Origin: Adineta vaga
Taxonomy: Eukaryota; Rotifera
Reading direction: 5' to 3'
NCBI GenBank assembly: GCA_021613535.1
Contig: CP075497.1
Span: 1,302,001-1,366,000, forward strand
DNA length: 64,000 bases
Positions 12,448 to 22,599 of this stretch are shown piece by piece. The notes beneath the pieces are model-generated. The model did no database searches. It saw only the letters and a list, made by a program, of their open reading frames with translations, and was not told the DNA's origin. A program made the translations under genes and the position numbers. Positions within the stretch are counted from its first letter, which is position 1. Every line of letters starts with the position of its first letter.

Positions 12448-13932
12448 ATGAAGAAAACTACTTTGGAATATTTAACATTTCAGCGTGGAAAATGGATTAA
12501 TAAATTATTTATCGAATATGATGACATCACAAAATTCAAGGATATTAAATTCTTTTATGCAAATATTATCGATTATATACGTATTATTTTATGTCTATTT
12601 GCAGCATATACAATTACAACAGATTATTATTTATTAACTGCTAGTTTAATTTTTACCGCTACTTTATTAGATTGGTTAGATGGACCTGTAGCACGTGCTT
12701 ATAATCAATGTTCAATACTTGGTTGTGGACTTGATTGGTCAGCAGATTTATTAAGTCAAATAGTTATGATTATATGGTGGGCTAGATATGATTTTAATGT
12801 TGTTCCTTGGTTATTGATTGCAACATTTATTGAAGTAATAACAGGAATATTTGATTATGCAACAACGACAACATTAAAATATCCTATATTAAGAGAAAAT
12901 CAAACAGGATTTTTTATCATTCTTAATTGGACAATGCCATTAAATTCATATACACAATTTGGAAATTTTCTTTGGTATTCTTATCCTTCATATTGTATAT
13001 TACGAACGTTAGAATGTTGTTATGGTTATAATAAATTAATTCCATTCATTAGTTTATCTACTGCAATACAAGAACAAAATTATGTATTAATTTTATTTTT
13101 ATTAAATCGTTATTGTTTATTAATTCCTTCGATATTTTATATATGGTGTGAAGCAGCATATGGTTTACATATTCTTAGATCATGGAGAGAACCATCGAGA
13201 AAAATTGAAGCAGCAAGTAATGATATAATTTATGATGATGCATTCGATTCGTATCAAGGAGGATTTATTCATTATAAAGTTGTATCAAATAAAAATAAGA
13301 TTTTATTAGAAAATTCTTATGAAGAACTTCAATTCATTTTGAAAGATAGATATGAATTAGCTTTATCAAATTATGAAGTTTTTTGGATTAATTTATGGAA
13401 ACGAACAGGTAATTTAACTGAAAACATTCTTTTAAAAAATCAAGATCAATTAAATACTATGGTTAATGAATTTATTCAAACATATTATCATTTAAATACT
13501 GTTTTATTAGATGGTTATGGTTATATATTAAATCCAATTAATTCTCATGCACAAGTATTTCATATTGATTATACACTAACATATTCAACATTATTTATTC
13601 CATTAGTTCCATTATCAGTTGATAATGCTACACAATATTTAATTCCATCGTTAAACATTGATCCGAAATTATTTGCTGAAGCTACGAAGAATTTCGATAA
13701 AATAAATGTTGATTTATTATTACAAGATCAAAATTATTATTCCGTTCGACAATGTATTGCAAATCCATTTACAGTACTTAAAATGGATTTTGGAACAATT
13801 CATCGTGCGATATCAAATCAAGGTACATATCATCGAGTGATGTTTTATATATCAGTTATAAAAAAAGATCAAATGAATCAAACAAATATTCCTGATGAAC
13901 CTCTTATTGCAACAATCAAAAAAGATTTATAA
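12448..13932 (+). CDS. Fusion: CDP-alcohol phosphatidyltransferase (PIS-like) + phytanoyl-CoA-dioxygenase-like domain
   Basis: Intronless 494-aa protein; the first in-frame ATG is 12448. The N-terminal half is multi-pass membrane and carries the complete CDP-alcohol phosphatidyltransferase motif: D75xxDG(78-79)xxAR(82-83)x8G92xxxD96xxxD100 in LLDWLDGPVARAYNQ and GCGLDWSADL. The surrounding YYLLTAS segment is closest to phosphatidylinositol synthase. Hydrophobic segments continue to about residue 245. From about 280 a soluble domain follows with the Fe(II)/2-oxoglutarate triad of the PhyH family: H372-I-D374 (VFHIDYT), distal H452 and R463 eleven residues later (GTIHRAISNQGTYHRVMF), the spacing seen in human PHYH. 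So both active sites look intact. A lipid-headgroup transferase joined to a hydroxylase would make and then oxidise a lipid, or oxidise its substrate; this is inference. Lack of introns suggests recent or foreign origin. Confidence 0.85.
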   Translation: MKKTTLEYLTFQRGKWINKLFIEYDDITKFKDIKFFYANIIDYIRIILCLFAAYTITTDYYLLTASLIFTATLLDWLDGPVARAYNQCSILGCGLDWSADLLSQIVMIIWWARYDFNVVPWLLIATFIEVITGIFDYATTTTLKYPILRENQTGFFIILNWTMPLNSYTQFGNFLWYSYPSYCILRTLECCYGYNKLIPFISLSTAIQEQNYVLILFLLNRYCLLIPSIFYIWCEAAYGLHILRSWREPSRKIEAASNDIIYDDAFDSYQGGFIHYKVVSNKNKILLENSYEELQFILKDRYELALSNYEVFWINLWKRTGNLTENILLKNQDQLNTMVNEFIQTYYHLNTVLLDGYGYILNPINSHAQVFHIDYTLTYSTLFIPLVPLSVDNATQYLIPSLNIDPKLFAEATKNFDKINVDLLLQDQNYYSVRQCIANPFTVLKMDFGTIHRAISNQGTYHRVMFYISVIKKDQMNQTNIPDEPLIATIKKDL

Positions 13933-14156
13933 AAAGATTGTTAACTTTTGAATATTAATTGAAATACTATAGTTTTTTTAATTTTTTTCTTTTTGAAAGT
14001 ATGGGTTTACGAAAGAACAATAGTTAAGAGTCTGTAATATTTAGTAGATACTCTATGTGTCCACGAAATGATAAAGTTGGTCATTAGATGTATCTACAAC
14101 GATATGTCCAAATAAATACTAGCAACTTATTCAGAGAGATCATCAAATCAGAGCAA

Positions 14157-14201
14157 GGTGTGGGTGTGGCTAAGATAAATATAAATAACCACACCCACAC
14201 C
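14157..14201. repeat. Perfect 13-bp hairpin of telomere-like words
   Basis: Left arm GGTGTGGGTGTGG (14157-14169) and right arm CCACACCCACACC (14189-14201) are exact reverse complements around a 19-nt AT-rich loop. It is the cleanest member of the dispersed family. It lies in the convergent gap between the fusion gene and the SSUH2-like gene; no terminator function is implied. The rest of 13933-14402 holds nothing recognisable. Confidence 0.8.
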
Positions 14202-14402
14202 CATCCTATACTGTTTCTAGTTATGAAAATCACTGATGAAGTCATTACTTATCATATTAGATGACTATATGTCTTCTTTAAATCAATTGTTTAAAATGTA
14301 AAAGTTTTCGACAATATTAATCATTGAGAGAAACGTTTATATAAACTAAGAAACAATAAACATTAGAAAAATGATGATAAAAAGAATATCAATGAGCAAT
14401 AT

Positions 14403-15641
14403 TTATTGAATATTACAACACGATGAATAACAAGCTGCTTTTTCACCAAAACAACCACAACAATTAAGTGGATAATCATTTTCATAAATCATACTTTGTC
14501 CTTTAGCTGTAGAATATTGACAAAATCGAAACATGTTTTCTAAAGTAAAAGACAAAATAGTTTGAAAAAGAGATAAGACAAAATTCATACGTGATGTTGG
14601 ATTTCGTTTATTAACATAATTTTCTCCCATTGTATAACATATTTCTTCGAAACCCAAACGTTCGACAACAAAATCTATGCGACGCATTGCATTGTATTTA
14701 TTTTTTGTCGGAATATGATGTGTTTCATTATAATCTTTGATAATATTTGCTCGTAAAGGAATATCAAGTGTTTCTTCGTATATTGTTTGTACAAAATTTT
14801 CTATTGAAGATCCTTTTGACCATGATTCTTGTTTTGCTGACCAGAAAAGTGTGCGTTGTCCCTTACGTATTCTTTTATTGTGTAGAAATGAGTTTTGATA
14901 AAACCATGTAGAAGATCGAGTAAACCATTTAACAGTTAACGTTGGTAAATGACGAAAACCTCCATATCCTTTACAATCAGAACAGATTATTTGACCACCA
15001 CCTTTACATAGTGAGAACAATATTCTGTTTTATTACTATACAAATACAACATCTAATTAAGTTCTAAATCATTGAAATTCATACTTGATTCGACCATCGC
15101 CACTACAATAGCTACATGAAATTAATTTTTTTCCTCGACATTTTGAACATCTTGTATATGAAGCACTATTGGTTAACGCATATGTTTCACAAAATTTATC
15201 ACCGGACGGAAGACGAATTTGATAATCATTCCATATATCTCCTACTGCTTCACCAGAACGTTCGGTATTTTCAAAGAATCGTCCTATAAAAACCAGATCA
15301 TGTATAAAAAAAACTAAATCGTTACAGATGAACTTACCTAAGGAATGACTGCCAAGAACTGTATCAGTATCCCAACGATAGGGTGTTTTTTTTGTCCGTA
15401 ATTTTCTTGTTTCCATCAGTATTTTCATTTGACATTTAAAGGCAACTTTTGGTTGAACACTAATTAATTCAGCGTTTTCTATAGGTTTTGAATAGTAGCA
15501 ACATTTTGACTTTAAATATCTTTGAAAGTCAGCCAAAGATTTAGGTAATTCTTTCGGTGGTGACTGAGTGATTTGTGGAGTAACAATGGTATCTGATAGT
15601 TGATTAGCATCGAGAATCAGTTCTGGAGCTACTTTAGTCAT
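14403..15641 (-). CDS. SSUH2-like protein with DnaJ-type zinc-finger repeats
   Basis: A 374-aa protein from three exons: 15641-15338, 15283-15085 and 15024-14403. Lengths sum to 375 codons. Joining exons 2 and 3 reads GRIKILFSLCKGGGQ. The centre carries the paired CxxCxGxG-type motifs of the SSUH2/DnaJ cysteine-rich fold: RCSKCRGKKLISCSYCSGDG, then LCKGGGQIICSDCKGYGG. C-terminal to these is a region ending in a Cys-rich tail (CCGCFGEKAACYSSCC). SSUH2 proteins are poorly understood; the C. elegans relative modifies synthetic multivulva phenotypes and the human one is linked to tooth development. Molecular function is unknown, and zinc binding is inferred from the motif. Confidence 0.8.
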
Positions 15642-17414
15642 TCTGAATTAAAAGAAGCGGTTCAATCTACAACAGATTTAGTAATTTTTCTTTGATCCTA
15701 ACTTTTCCGCTATTCCTTTTTCATGTTAAAGCTAGAAAATTATTTTTAGAAACTAAGAAAGAAAGAAAGAAAGAACAAAACAGATTTTTGCAATCTACAA
15801 CTTTTACTCCATCAAATTCTGTGAAAAAGTTAACAAAGTTGTTCGAAATTCGATTCGTATACACATTATTGTATTTCAAATATTAGTTTTAATATCATAT
15901 ATCTTTAATGATATTTATTTTAATGCACTGTCAAATATCGTTTATAAAAGCAATATATTTATGTGATATTTTAATTCTACACGATTTTCATTCAAGACTA
16001 TATAGACGAAAATTGTAAATTACATTGCTAAACAGACAATAACATTCAATCGTGAATACTATGTCAGTTTTTGTTTGAGGGAGGATATAAATATAGGAGA
16101 AGAAAAGATACTAGTACATCATTGATTCAAAATCAGCAAAAACCTTTTCAAAAACGTACTTACACAGTTTTGTTACCACTTCTCACTATCGTGCAAGAAT
16201 TTATATATCCATGTATATAATTTCTCTGAAAATCCTTTATGAGTTGATGTCTGTTTTGAATAAGAGAAATAAAAAAAGCAGAAGTATACGTTTCACAATG
16301 TTTTATATAGTTCTTCTGATTCTCGAAAATTCTTATCGAACACTCAAGACTTCTCGCACTATTAATAACGCATAACATTTTTTCGAAACATCAATAAAAA
16401 TATTTGAATAATCGGGGAAACTCTTATCAGTTTTATGTAAAAATGTAAAGGATGAGAGTGATTTTATACTCTCTAATCAGAATTCGCTCTGACTTTTGCT
16501 AAAATTCCTATAAAACTATAAAGTTTTCATGACAAGATCTATAAAAAAGTTTCTTTTATTCATAGAATTTCACTTAAAAAGTGTGTTTCTTCAAATCTCT
16601 CTTCGCATATTACATTCAATAACAAAGTCTGTTGTGTGATACACCACGCGTCATAGCTAGCGTTATTTTTGTATCCTATGTTATTATGACAAATCATTAA
16701 ATCATGGCATCGTACATACATCGAAATAATTCGGTCTCATTATTTGATGTTTATGGTTTTCGCCCTCAATATACAATTTACACCGTTTCATGAAAGAAAG
16801 ACCGAATCATGTCCATCACATACATATAATAGATATATTCCCTCATATCTATACTGATTATCGAATATAAAAAATCTTTCATTGACATATTTTAAAACAT
16901 TGTTTATCATTTCAAGAGATATAATAAGATATCTCTATCGGTTTGAATAACAAATTTTTGATTACAACAGATATTAAATATTGAACTTTCCAAATTTCAC
17001 CATTTCTCCTCTTTTCAATAGATTTTTGTTCGCTGATTTTTACATTGCTATTAGTCAATAATTTATAAAAGCATGTTTTGTTTAAACTGTTGTTGCCGGA
17101 CATTAATAAAATATGATTATTATAGTGATAGAAAGTAGAATAAATCAATATAGAAGTTTATGTTTACTATCAAATAGTAAAAATATCTTTAGGTTCGTGT
17201 TATTCAACATATAACAATCTAATGTTTCTTCTTCAGTCCGAAAAGAATTCATGCTTTTCCTGTATTTATGCCGTCCGCCTCGTCCCTTCATAGATGAGTA
17301 CAAGATGAAATTATTCTTCTCGTCTCATAAGATTACATCCTATATACATATTTTATCGTTGGGCAGCCAAGTTGAGTGGCAATTTTATCTTACTTAACAC
17401 AAACAAACACGAAT
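15642..17414. other. Gene-free intergenic stretch
   Basis: Nearly 1.8 kb with scattered short ORFs lacking domain features or codon regularity. No RNA gene, TIR or tandem array was recognised. The right end presumably contains the 3' UTR of the ART-TPR gene. Confidence 0.4.
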
Positions 17415-19937
17415 TTATAATTTCTTTTTCACGCGTTCGTAATTGTTTTTCCATTGCTGAGACCGAAGATGATCTGAAGGCAATGATTCTTGTGCAATTT
17501 GTACAGCACGCTCATAAAATGAACAGGCTTTTGAATAATCACCCATGTTGTCATACACCAAACCAATGTTGTTGTAAGTTGATGCCAAATGAGGATGATT
17601 TGGAAGAAGTGATTGTTGTAGAATTGCAAGGGCTTTTTCATAATATGAAAGTGCTTCTGGATAGTCACCTATCTTGGAATACACCAAACCAATGTTGCCG
17701 TAAGATGCAGCCAAATCAGGATGGTTTGGAGGAAGTGATTGTTGTCGAATTGCAAGAGCTTTCTCATAAAATGAAAGTGCTTTTGGATAGTCACTCATGT
17801 TGTCATACACCAAACCGATGTTGTTGTAGGGTGAAGCCAAATCAGGATGATTTGGAGGAAGTGATTGTTGTTGAATTGCTAAGACATTTTCAAAGCATGA
17901 AAGTGCTTTTGGATAATCATTCATTTGTATATACAACGCGCCGATGTTGTTGTAAGATTTAGCCAAATGAGGATGATTTGGAGGAAGTGATTGTTGTTTA
18001 ATTGCAAGAGCTTTCTCATGAGACGAAAGTGCTTTTGGATGGTCTCCCATGTTGTCATACACCAAACCAATGTTATTGTAAGTTGATGCCAAATGAGGAT
18101 GATTTGGAGGAAGTGATTGTTGTTGAATTGCTAGAACTTTTTCAAAGCATGAAAGTGCTTTTGGGTAGGCCCCCATGTTAGAATACACCAAACCGATGTT
18201 GCCATAAGATGAAGCCAAATCAGGATGGTTTGGAGGAAGTGATTGTTGTTTGATTGCAAGAGCTTTCTCATGAGATGAAAGTGCTTTTGGATAGTCACCC
18301 ATGTTTTTATATACTAAACCGATATTGTTGTAAGACATAGCTAAATCAAGATGATTTGGAGGAAGTGACTGTTGTTTGATTGCAAGGGCTTTCTCATGAG
18401 ATGAAAGTGCTTTTGGATAGTCACCCATGTTGTCATACACCCCACCAATGTTGTTGTAAGATTTAGCCAACTCAGGATGTTGAGGAGAGAGAGTTTTTTC
18501 ATAGATGGCAAGTGATTTTTCATAGAATCTAATCGCCTCTTTATATTCTCCTTGATTGTCTTTGATCGAACCAAGTTGATTATAAATTGCTGCCTTTTCA
18601 CTTTCCTTCGTTGTTTGATCAAGTAGTATTTCATAAATCTCTTGAGATTTGTCATTTTGACCCATGTCTTTTAGTACTAAACCCAATCTGTACCATCCCT
18701 CTACGTCTGGAAAACTCTCTTCTCGTATGCGCTCAGTCAGTGCATGTAATTCTTTGTCATTATCACTGGTAAGTATCAAACTCACTTCGAAGAGTTCGTT
18801 ATTTCCACCCATTTGTTTGATATCCTGAATACGGAACACGCTGTGCATTGAAAATAGTACTTCATCTTCTTTCGAGAAGTAACTGACGCCACCAATTGAA
18901 GCGAATGCTATCGTTGATTGACGAGGATCTATTGTCATTACAAAGAGAATTCCCACCAAATCTGGATTACTTGCAGCACTTCGTGCAAAGCCAAGTGAAA
19001 TATCTCGGATCTTGCTGGTGGATAAGAAGTTATTAAATGATAATAATCCACCTTTTGTTTGCTTTAGTTGTTCGAAATCTATTTTTGATAATCCTTGTCC
19101 ACGATAAACTGTGAAAACATGATCGATATGTTGTTCTTGATGCACGGATTCAATGTGTCGATGTAGATCGCTGATAAAGAAGCCCATCCGTGTCATAATA
19201 TCACCATTCATTTCTCTTAATGCACGGTTAAGCATAGGATAGAGAACACTTTCCTTGGTATACCACCATATTGGTCTTTGCTGATAATATTTTGACGCCA
19301 ATTGCTGGATATTGTTCAGTTCTTCGCCATTATCTGCTAATGCCTCAGGACAATAGGAGACAAATTCTTGAATATGTGTAGCGTCGAATTTAATGGTTAA
19401 TAATATCTCTTTAAGGATTTGTGTGTACATGAACGAAGGATCTAATTGATTCAACTTTTTGCCAGATCCGACGAAACTAATGGAGATGGCATTCTGTTCG
19501 CATTTTTGTACTGCTTGTTTGAGTGCTTCACACATAGGTATGATCTCTGTGAAGACTCCCTTGATCTTTGGCCATTCTTTTGTCCATGCTTTATGTCGTT
19601 GCTTGTTGCCACAAAAGATAAAGATCGAATCCATTTGAGACATCCCATGTATCTGAGGTACAATATGCTGTCCGAGTGAACCTGAAATAATTATGCATGC
19701 CTTACGATCTTTGATTGTTTTGATGAATTGAATGCATTGATCGCCATCTGTATAGGTATTCACATCGTTAACAATACTTCTTAATCGAGTGATGGTATTT
19801 TGAGTGTCTTCATTGTTGTCGTCGATGTTGGCATCTAACCATATAAGAAGAACGTTTTGGATCTTTTGTATATCGATACGTTGACGTCCACGTGCTTCTT
19901 TATTTGTTTTAGAAATAGTTGATTTGCTGTTTCCCAT
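17415..19937 (-). CDS. NAD:arginine ADP-ribosyltransferase with kinesin-light-chain-type TPR repeats
   Basis: Intronless, 840 aa from ATG 19937. The first ATG gives MGNSKSTISK, which fits the MGxxxS N-myristoylation rule; the longer open frame upstream has no ATG. Residues about 35-150 form a domain typical of bdelloid ART proteins (IISGSLGQHIVPQIHG). The ART domain follows, with the R-S-E signature of arginine-specific enzymes: R279 in VYRGQGLS, S-T-S 306-308 in SFNNFLSTS, and E357-x-E359 in SKEDEVLFSM. After one ordinary TPR come nine 42-aa repeats of the form SYNNIGLVYDNMGDYPKAL. So it is probably a membrane-tethered, catalytically competent mono-ADP-ribosyltransferase with a protein-binding tail. 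Substrate is unknown. This class is expanded in bdelloids. Confidence 0.93.
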   Translation of the reverse strand: MGNSKSTISKTNKEARGRQRIDIQKIQNVLLIWLDANIDDNNEDTQNTITRLRSIVNDVNTYTDGDQCIQFIKTIKDRKACIIISGSLGQHIVPQIHGMSQMDSIFIFCGNKQRHKAWTKEWPKIKGVFTEIIPMCEALKQAVQKCEQNAISISFVGSGKKLNQLDPSFMYTQILKEILLTIKFDATHIQEFVSYCPEALADNGEELNNIQQLASKYYQQRPIWWYTKESVLYPMLNRALREMNGDIMTRMGFFISDLHRHIESVHQEQHIDHVFTVYRGQGLSKIDFEQLKQTKGGLLSFNNFLSTSKIRDISLGFARSAASNPDLVGILFVMTIDPRQSTIAFASIGGVSYFSKEDEVLFSMHSVFRIQDIKQMGGNNELFEVSLILTSDNDKELHALTERIREESFPDVEGWYRLGLVLKDMGQNDKSQEIYEILLDQTTKESEKAAIYNQLGSIKDNQGEYKEAIRFYEKSLAIYEKTLSPQHPELAKSYNNIGGVYDNMGDYPKALSSHEKALAIKQQSLPPNHLDLAMSYNNIGLVYKNMGDYPKALSSHEKALAIKQQSLPPNHPDLASSYGNIGLVYSNMGAYPKALSCFEKVLAIQQQSLPPNHPHLASTYNNIGLVYDNMGDHPKALSSHEKALAIKQQSLPPNHPHLAKSYNNIGALYIQMNDYPKALSCFENVLAIQQQSLPPNHPDLASPYNNIGLVYDNMSDYPKALSFYEKALAIRQQSLPPNHPDLAASYGNIGLVYSKIGDYPEALSYYEKALAILQQSLLPNHPHLASTYNNIGLVYDNMGDYSKACSFYERAVQIAQESLPSDHLRSQQWKNNYERVKKKL
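17460..18593 (-). repeat. Nine tandem 126-bp TPR-coding repeats
   Basis: Each 126-bp unit encodes one 42-aa kinesin-light-chain-type TPR. Inner units share long identical blocks (e.g. AAATCAGGATGGTTTGGAGG on the + strand), more alike than the first and last units. That pattern indicates recent unequal exchange or gene conversion inside the array. Confidence 0.85.
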
Positions 19938-21223
19938 TGAAGTTGTTTGATATGTTCTTGGATAGTTGGATGTTGTGAATTTCAATTATTTGAAAAGATA
20001 TGAATAATTGACTGATGAAAATTTGGTCTTTATATATGTTTTTATTGTCTTCCCAGAGGTTTTTGTTTGTGTTCGAGAACGCCTTCGTTTTTTCTTCCGC
20101 TGATTTTTATATTTCTTCCAGAAGCATAAAATAAGCACGTTAACAAACAGAGATTTTTGTTTTTCTTTCTGAAATATTTTCAAGTACTTTTAGTTCCTGT
20201 TTACTTCTCTGTTCTTTGACTCGAGAGAAAATAGAACAGTGCAAGTATAAAATCGAATGACGAAAAAAGTTTTCTTCGTCAGTCAGTTATTACGTCTCAT
20301 AGAATATGTGAAAATTTTTCGACTGTCAGAATGTCAATTATATTTGTCCGGAAATAAATCTCTCTTACTAGATTTCACATATCTAATTATGATAATGAAA
20401 ACTTTTGAACATAAATCATAAAGATATGTATGTATGGAGTTTCAAATAGTATATTCAAAAATTATTTTTCTGCGTTGACAAAATTATTTTTTTCTTCACT
20501 CTCGAAATACTACAATTTCATCTTTTCTTTTTCTTATTTGATGAATGAGAATAAACTGTATAGTTGCAAAGAAAAACAAAACTGGTAAATTTATTCAAGA
20601 AAAGAAAAGAAATGTAAGGCACATTATATATCCAATGATTGTTTAAATATTCCTGAGAAATTATCTTAACATATTCTCATTTTCTCGTATTGTATGCATA
20701 ACTATTTGTAAGGATCATTTGAAAATATATTATAACATTCAATCTCAAATTGATAATTATCTAAATATTTCGTTTATTAAAATAAATTGTTTTTTCTTTG
20801 GAGTGAAATCACTTTCTACTGTAGTTTTAATATGATGTCTATCTCTCTTTCGAATAATTTGTATGACTTTTGTCAGTAATAACATTTTTTTTTGATAATT
20901 TTCATGATGAATTTCTTTAACGTATGACTATCTGTATATCAACAAATTTATTGATTTTACGATGGATTCAAGAGTATGAAGATTTATATATATATATCTA
21001 TTTTCTACGAAATATGTTTCTAAATGTAGATCAGAGATTTAATCGAAATGATAATGATAGAATTATTGTTATCATTAATAATATAATATTAGTTTTGTAG
21101 TATCATTAAAAGAAAAAAGTCAAAGGAATTTTATGTAACTCCATAGTGATCTTGTTTATTTGAACATAAAATTCTATTTCAAATCGTTTTCTTCGTTTTT
21201 ATTTCAAAATCTAATATATATTT
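19938..21223. other. Intergenic stretch
   Basis: AT-rich DNA upstream of the ART-TPR gene, with a short TA microsatellite near 20985. Nothing coding is recognisable apart from an in-frame non-ATG extension of the ART gene. Confidence 0.4.
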
Positions 21224-21984
21224 TTATAGAAATCTTCGATTACAATGATAAGTTTTTTTTGGAAACGATTTCTAAAAAACAAAACGAGAAGATTGAGAAA
21301 ATGTATAGAAAGAAATGACAACTTACAGAAAAGATTTGTTTAATCGATGAATTAATTTGAATATATAATGATCGAAGATTTTCTATTTCATTTAATTGAA
21401 TTTTCTAAAACAAATTCTATATATTTTATTAAAATAAAGATCAAATTCAAACTTTTTCTGCTGAAAATTCCACATATGGAAGTGTTTCTAATATAAAAGA
21501 ATAAATCAATTCATATTCTATTAAAGAAATCGATTTACTTAAATATTTCATTGAATAATCTTCTTTTCCACTTTTGTTTTCAATCTCGTTTTTCTTTCTT
21601 TAAAGAAGAAAATGAAAAAATTCAAATGAATAATTCAAATGAAATTTTACTTGAAAGAAGCTCGATGATGTTGAGGAAGTTTTGATTTCTTAAAAAGATT
21701 CTTGTCATTTAAATGAAGTCTAGAAAATTTTTGAATTTGTCTAAAAAATTTTAAAAGAAAAATTCTAATTTTGATTAAATTTCAATTTACTTATTTAAAT
21801 CTTTAATTAAATTTTTCTTTTGAAAATGTTCAAGTGATAAATTTAATATTGGATTTATTAATTCTAAACTATCATTTTCACTTTCATTCTCACTAAAAAA
21901 GAAAAGAAGTTTATTTTTCTCTTCAAAATCATTAAATATTCACCTTGAAACAATAATAATTTCATTTGATCTCGATTTACCCAT
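21224..21984 (-). CDS. Unrecognised six-exon gene, 167 aa
   Basis: Not seen as a long ORF but supported by consistent splicing. Exons 21984-21944, 21892-21791, 21740-21651, 21597-21453, 21404-21327 and 21271-21224 all have GT..AG borders with matching phase and sum to 168 codons. The product starts MGKSRSNEIIIVSS, then has an acidic patch (ENESENDSLEL), a basic middle (KNLFKKSKLPQHHRASFKKK), a hydrophobic helix-like segment (YELIYSFILETLPYVEF) and a basic C terminus (KTYHCNRRFL). There is no signal peptide or known motif. It may be divergent from the UBX gene at 22127, 140 bp away, and could share its promoter region. Function unknown. Confidence 0.6.
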
Positions 21985-22126
21985 TTTTTTTATCTCTGAA
22001 ATGACATCAAGAAATAATAGAATTTAATTTCTTCTACTGACATCTATAAGAATATTCTTTGTTGTCACGAACAACAAACATTTCAATGGCAAAATCAAAT
22101 CAGATGATCAATCCTTTCAAATCAAA

Positions 22127-22579
22127 ATGGAATTTGAAAAAATACGAAGGTATTTCTTTTTTAATTCAAATTTCTTTTTCAAATTGTTCTTTTTTTGCTA
22201 AAGAAAACCGTCTGATTCTTGTTTAAATCGATATGAAATCTTACCTTCAATTGGCAATTCTCGTGAATTTATTCCTCATCCACCACTGATAAAACCTTCG
22301 AAAGAAATCAATAATCCACGTTATAAAAAACAACTAAAAGAAGAGAAAATTTTAATTGCAATTCGTTTTCAAAATGGAAAAAGAATTGAAAAAGAATTTT
22401 CATCAAATGATCGAATTAGTCAAATAATTGAATTTGTAAAAAATGAAGAAAAAGATCTTTCAAATGATATTTATTTATCAAGTGGTGATGTACCAAAAAG
22501 ACAATTTAAAGATTTTCATTTAACACTTTCACAAGCAAATCTTCAAACACATACTGTTCTTTTTATTGATCGATTATAA
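22127..22579 (+). CDS. UBX-domain protein, 132 aa
   Basis: Two exons, 22127-22149 and 22204-22579. The start MEFEKIRRKPSDSC is the only ATG whose phase fits the exon 2 frame. The C-terminal 80 residues look like a UBX ubiquitin-like fold: ILIAIRFQNGKRIEKEF, ISQIIEFVKN, YLSSGDVPKRQFKDFHLTLS, ANLQTHTVLFIDRL. UBX domains usually bind p97/VCP; here the FPR loop reads DVPKRQ, so p97 binding is uncertain. It may be related to the C-terminal part of UBXN11, but this was not tested. The stop lies only 20 bp before the next gene's ATG on the same strand. Confidence 0.7.
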
Positions 22580-22599
22580 ATAAATTTTTATTTTTTTAG
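22580..22599 (+). promoter_or_regulatory. 20-bp intercistronic gap with 3' splice-site-like sequence
   Basis: Between the UBX stop and the next ATG the sequence is AAATTTTTATTTTTTTAG in essence: a polypyrimidine tract ending in AG directly before ATG. There is no room for a promoter or poly(A) region. It suits a spliced-leader acceptor in an operon. Confidence 0.5.

Noticed and set aside
15692-15886. Short Lys-rich ORF upstream of the SSUH2-like gene
   Set aside because: Driven by an AAGAAAGAAAG run; no start context or domain.
17372-17962. Plus-strand ORF of 196 aa opposite the TPR array
   Set aside because: It is the antisense shadow of the repeated TPR codons; its apparent repeats mirror the real 126-bp units.
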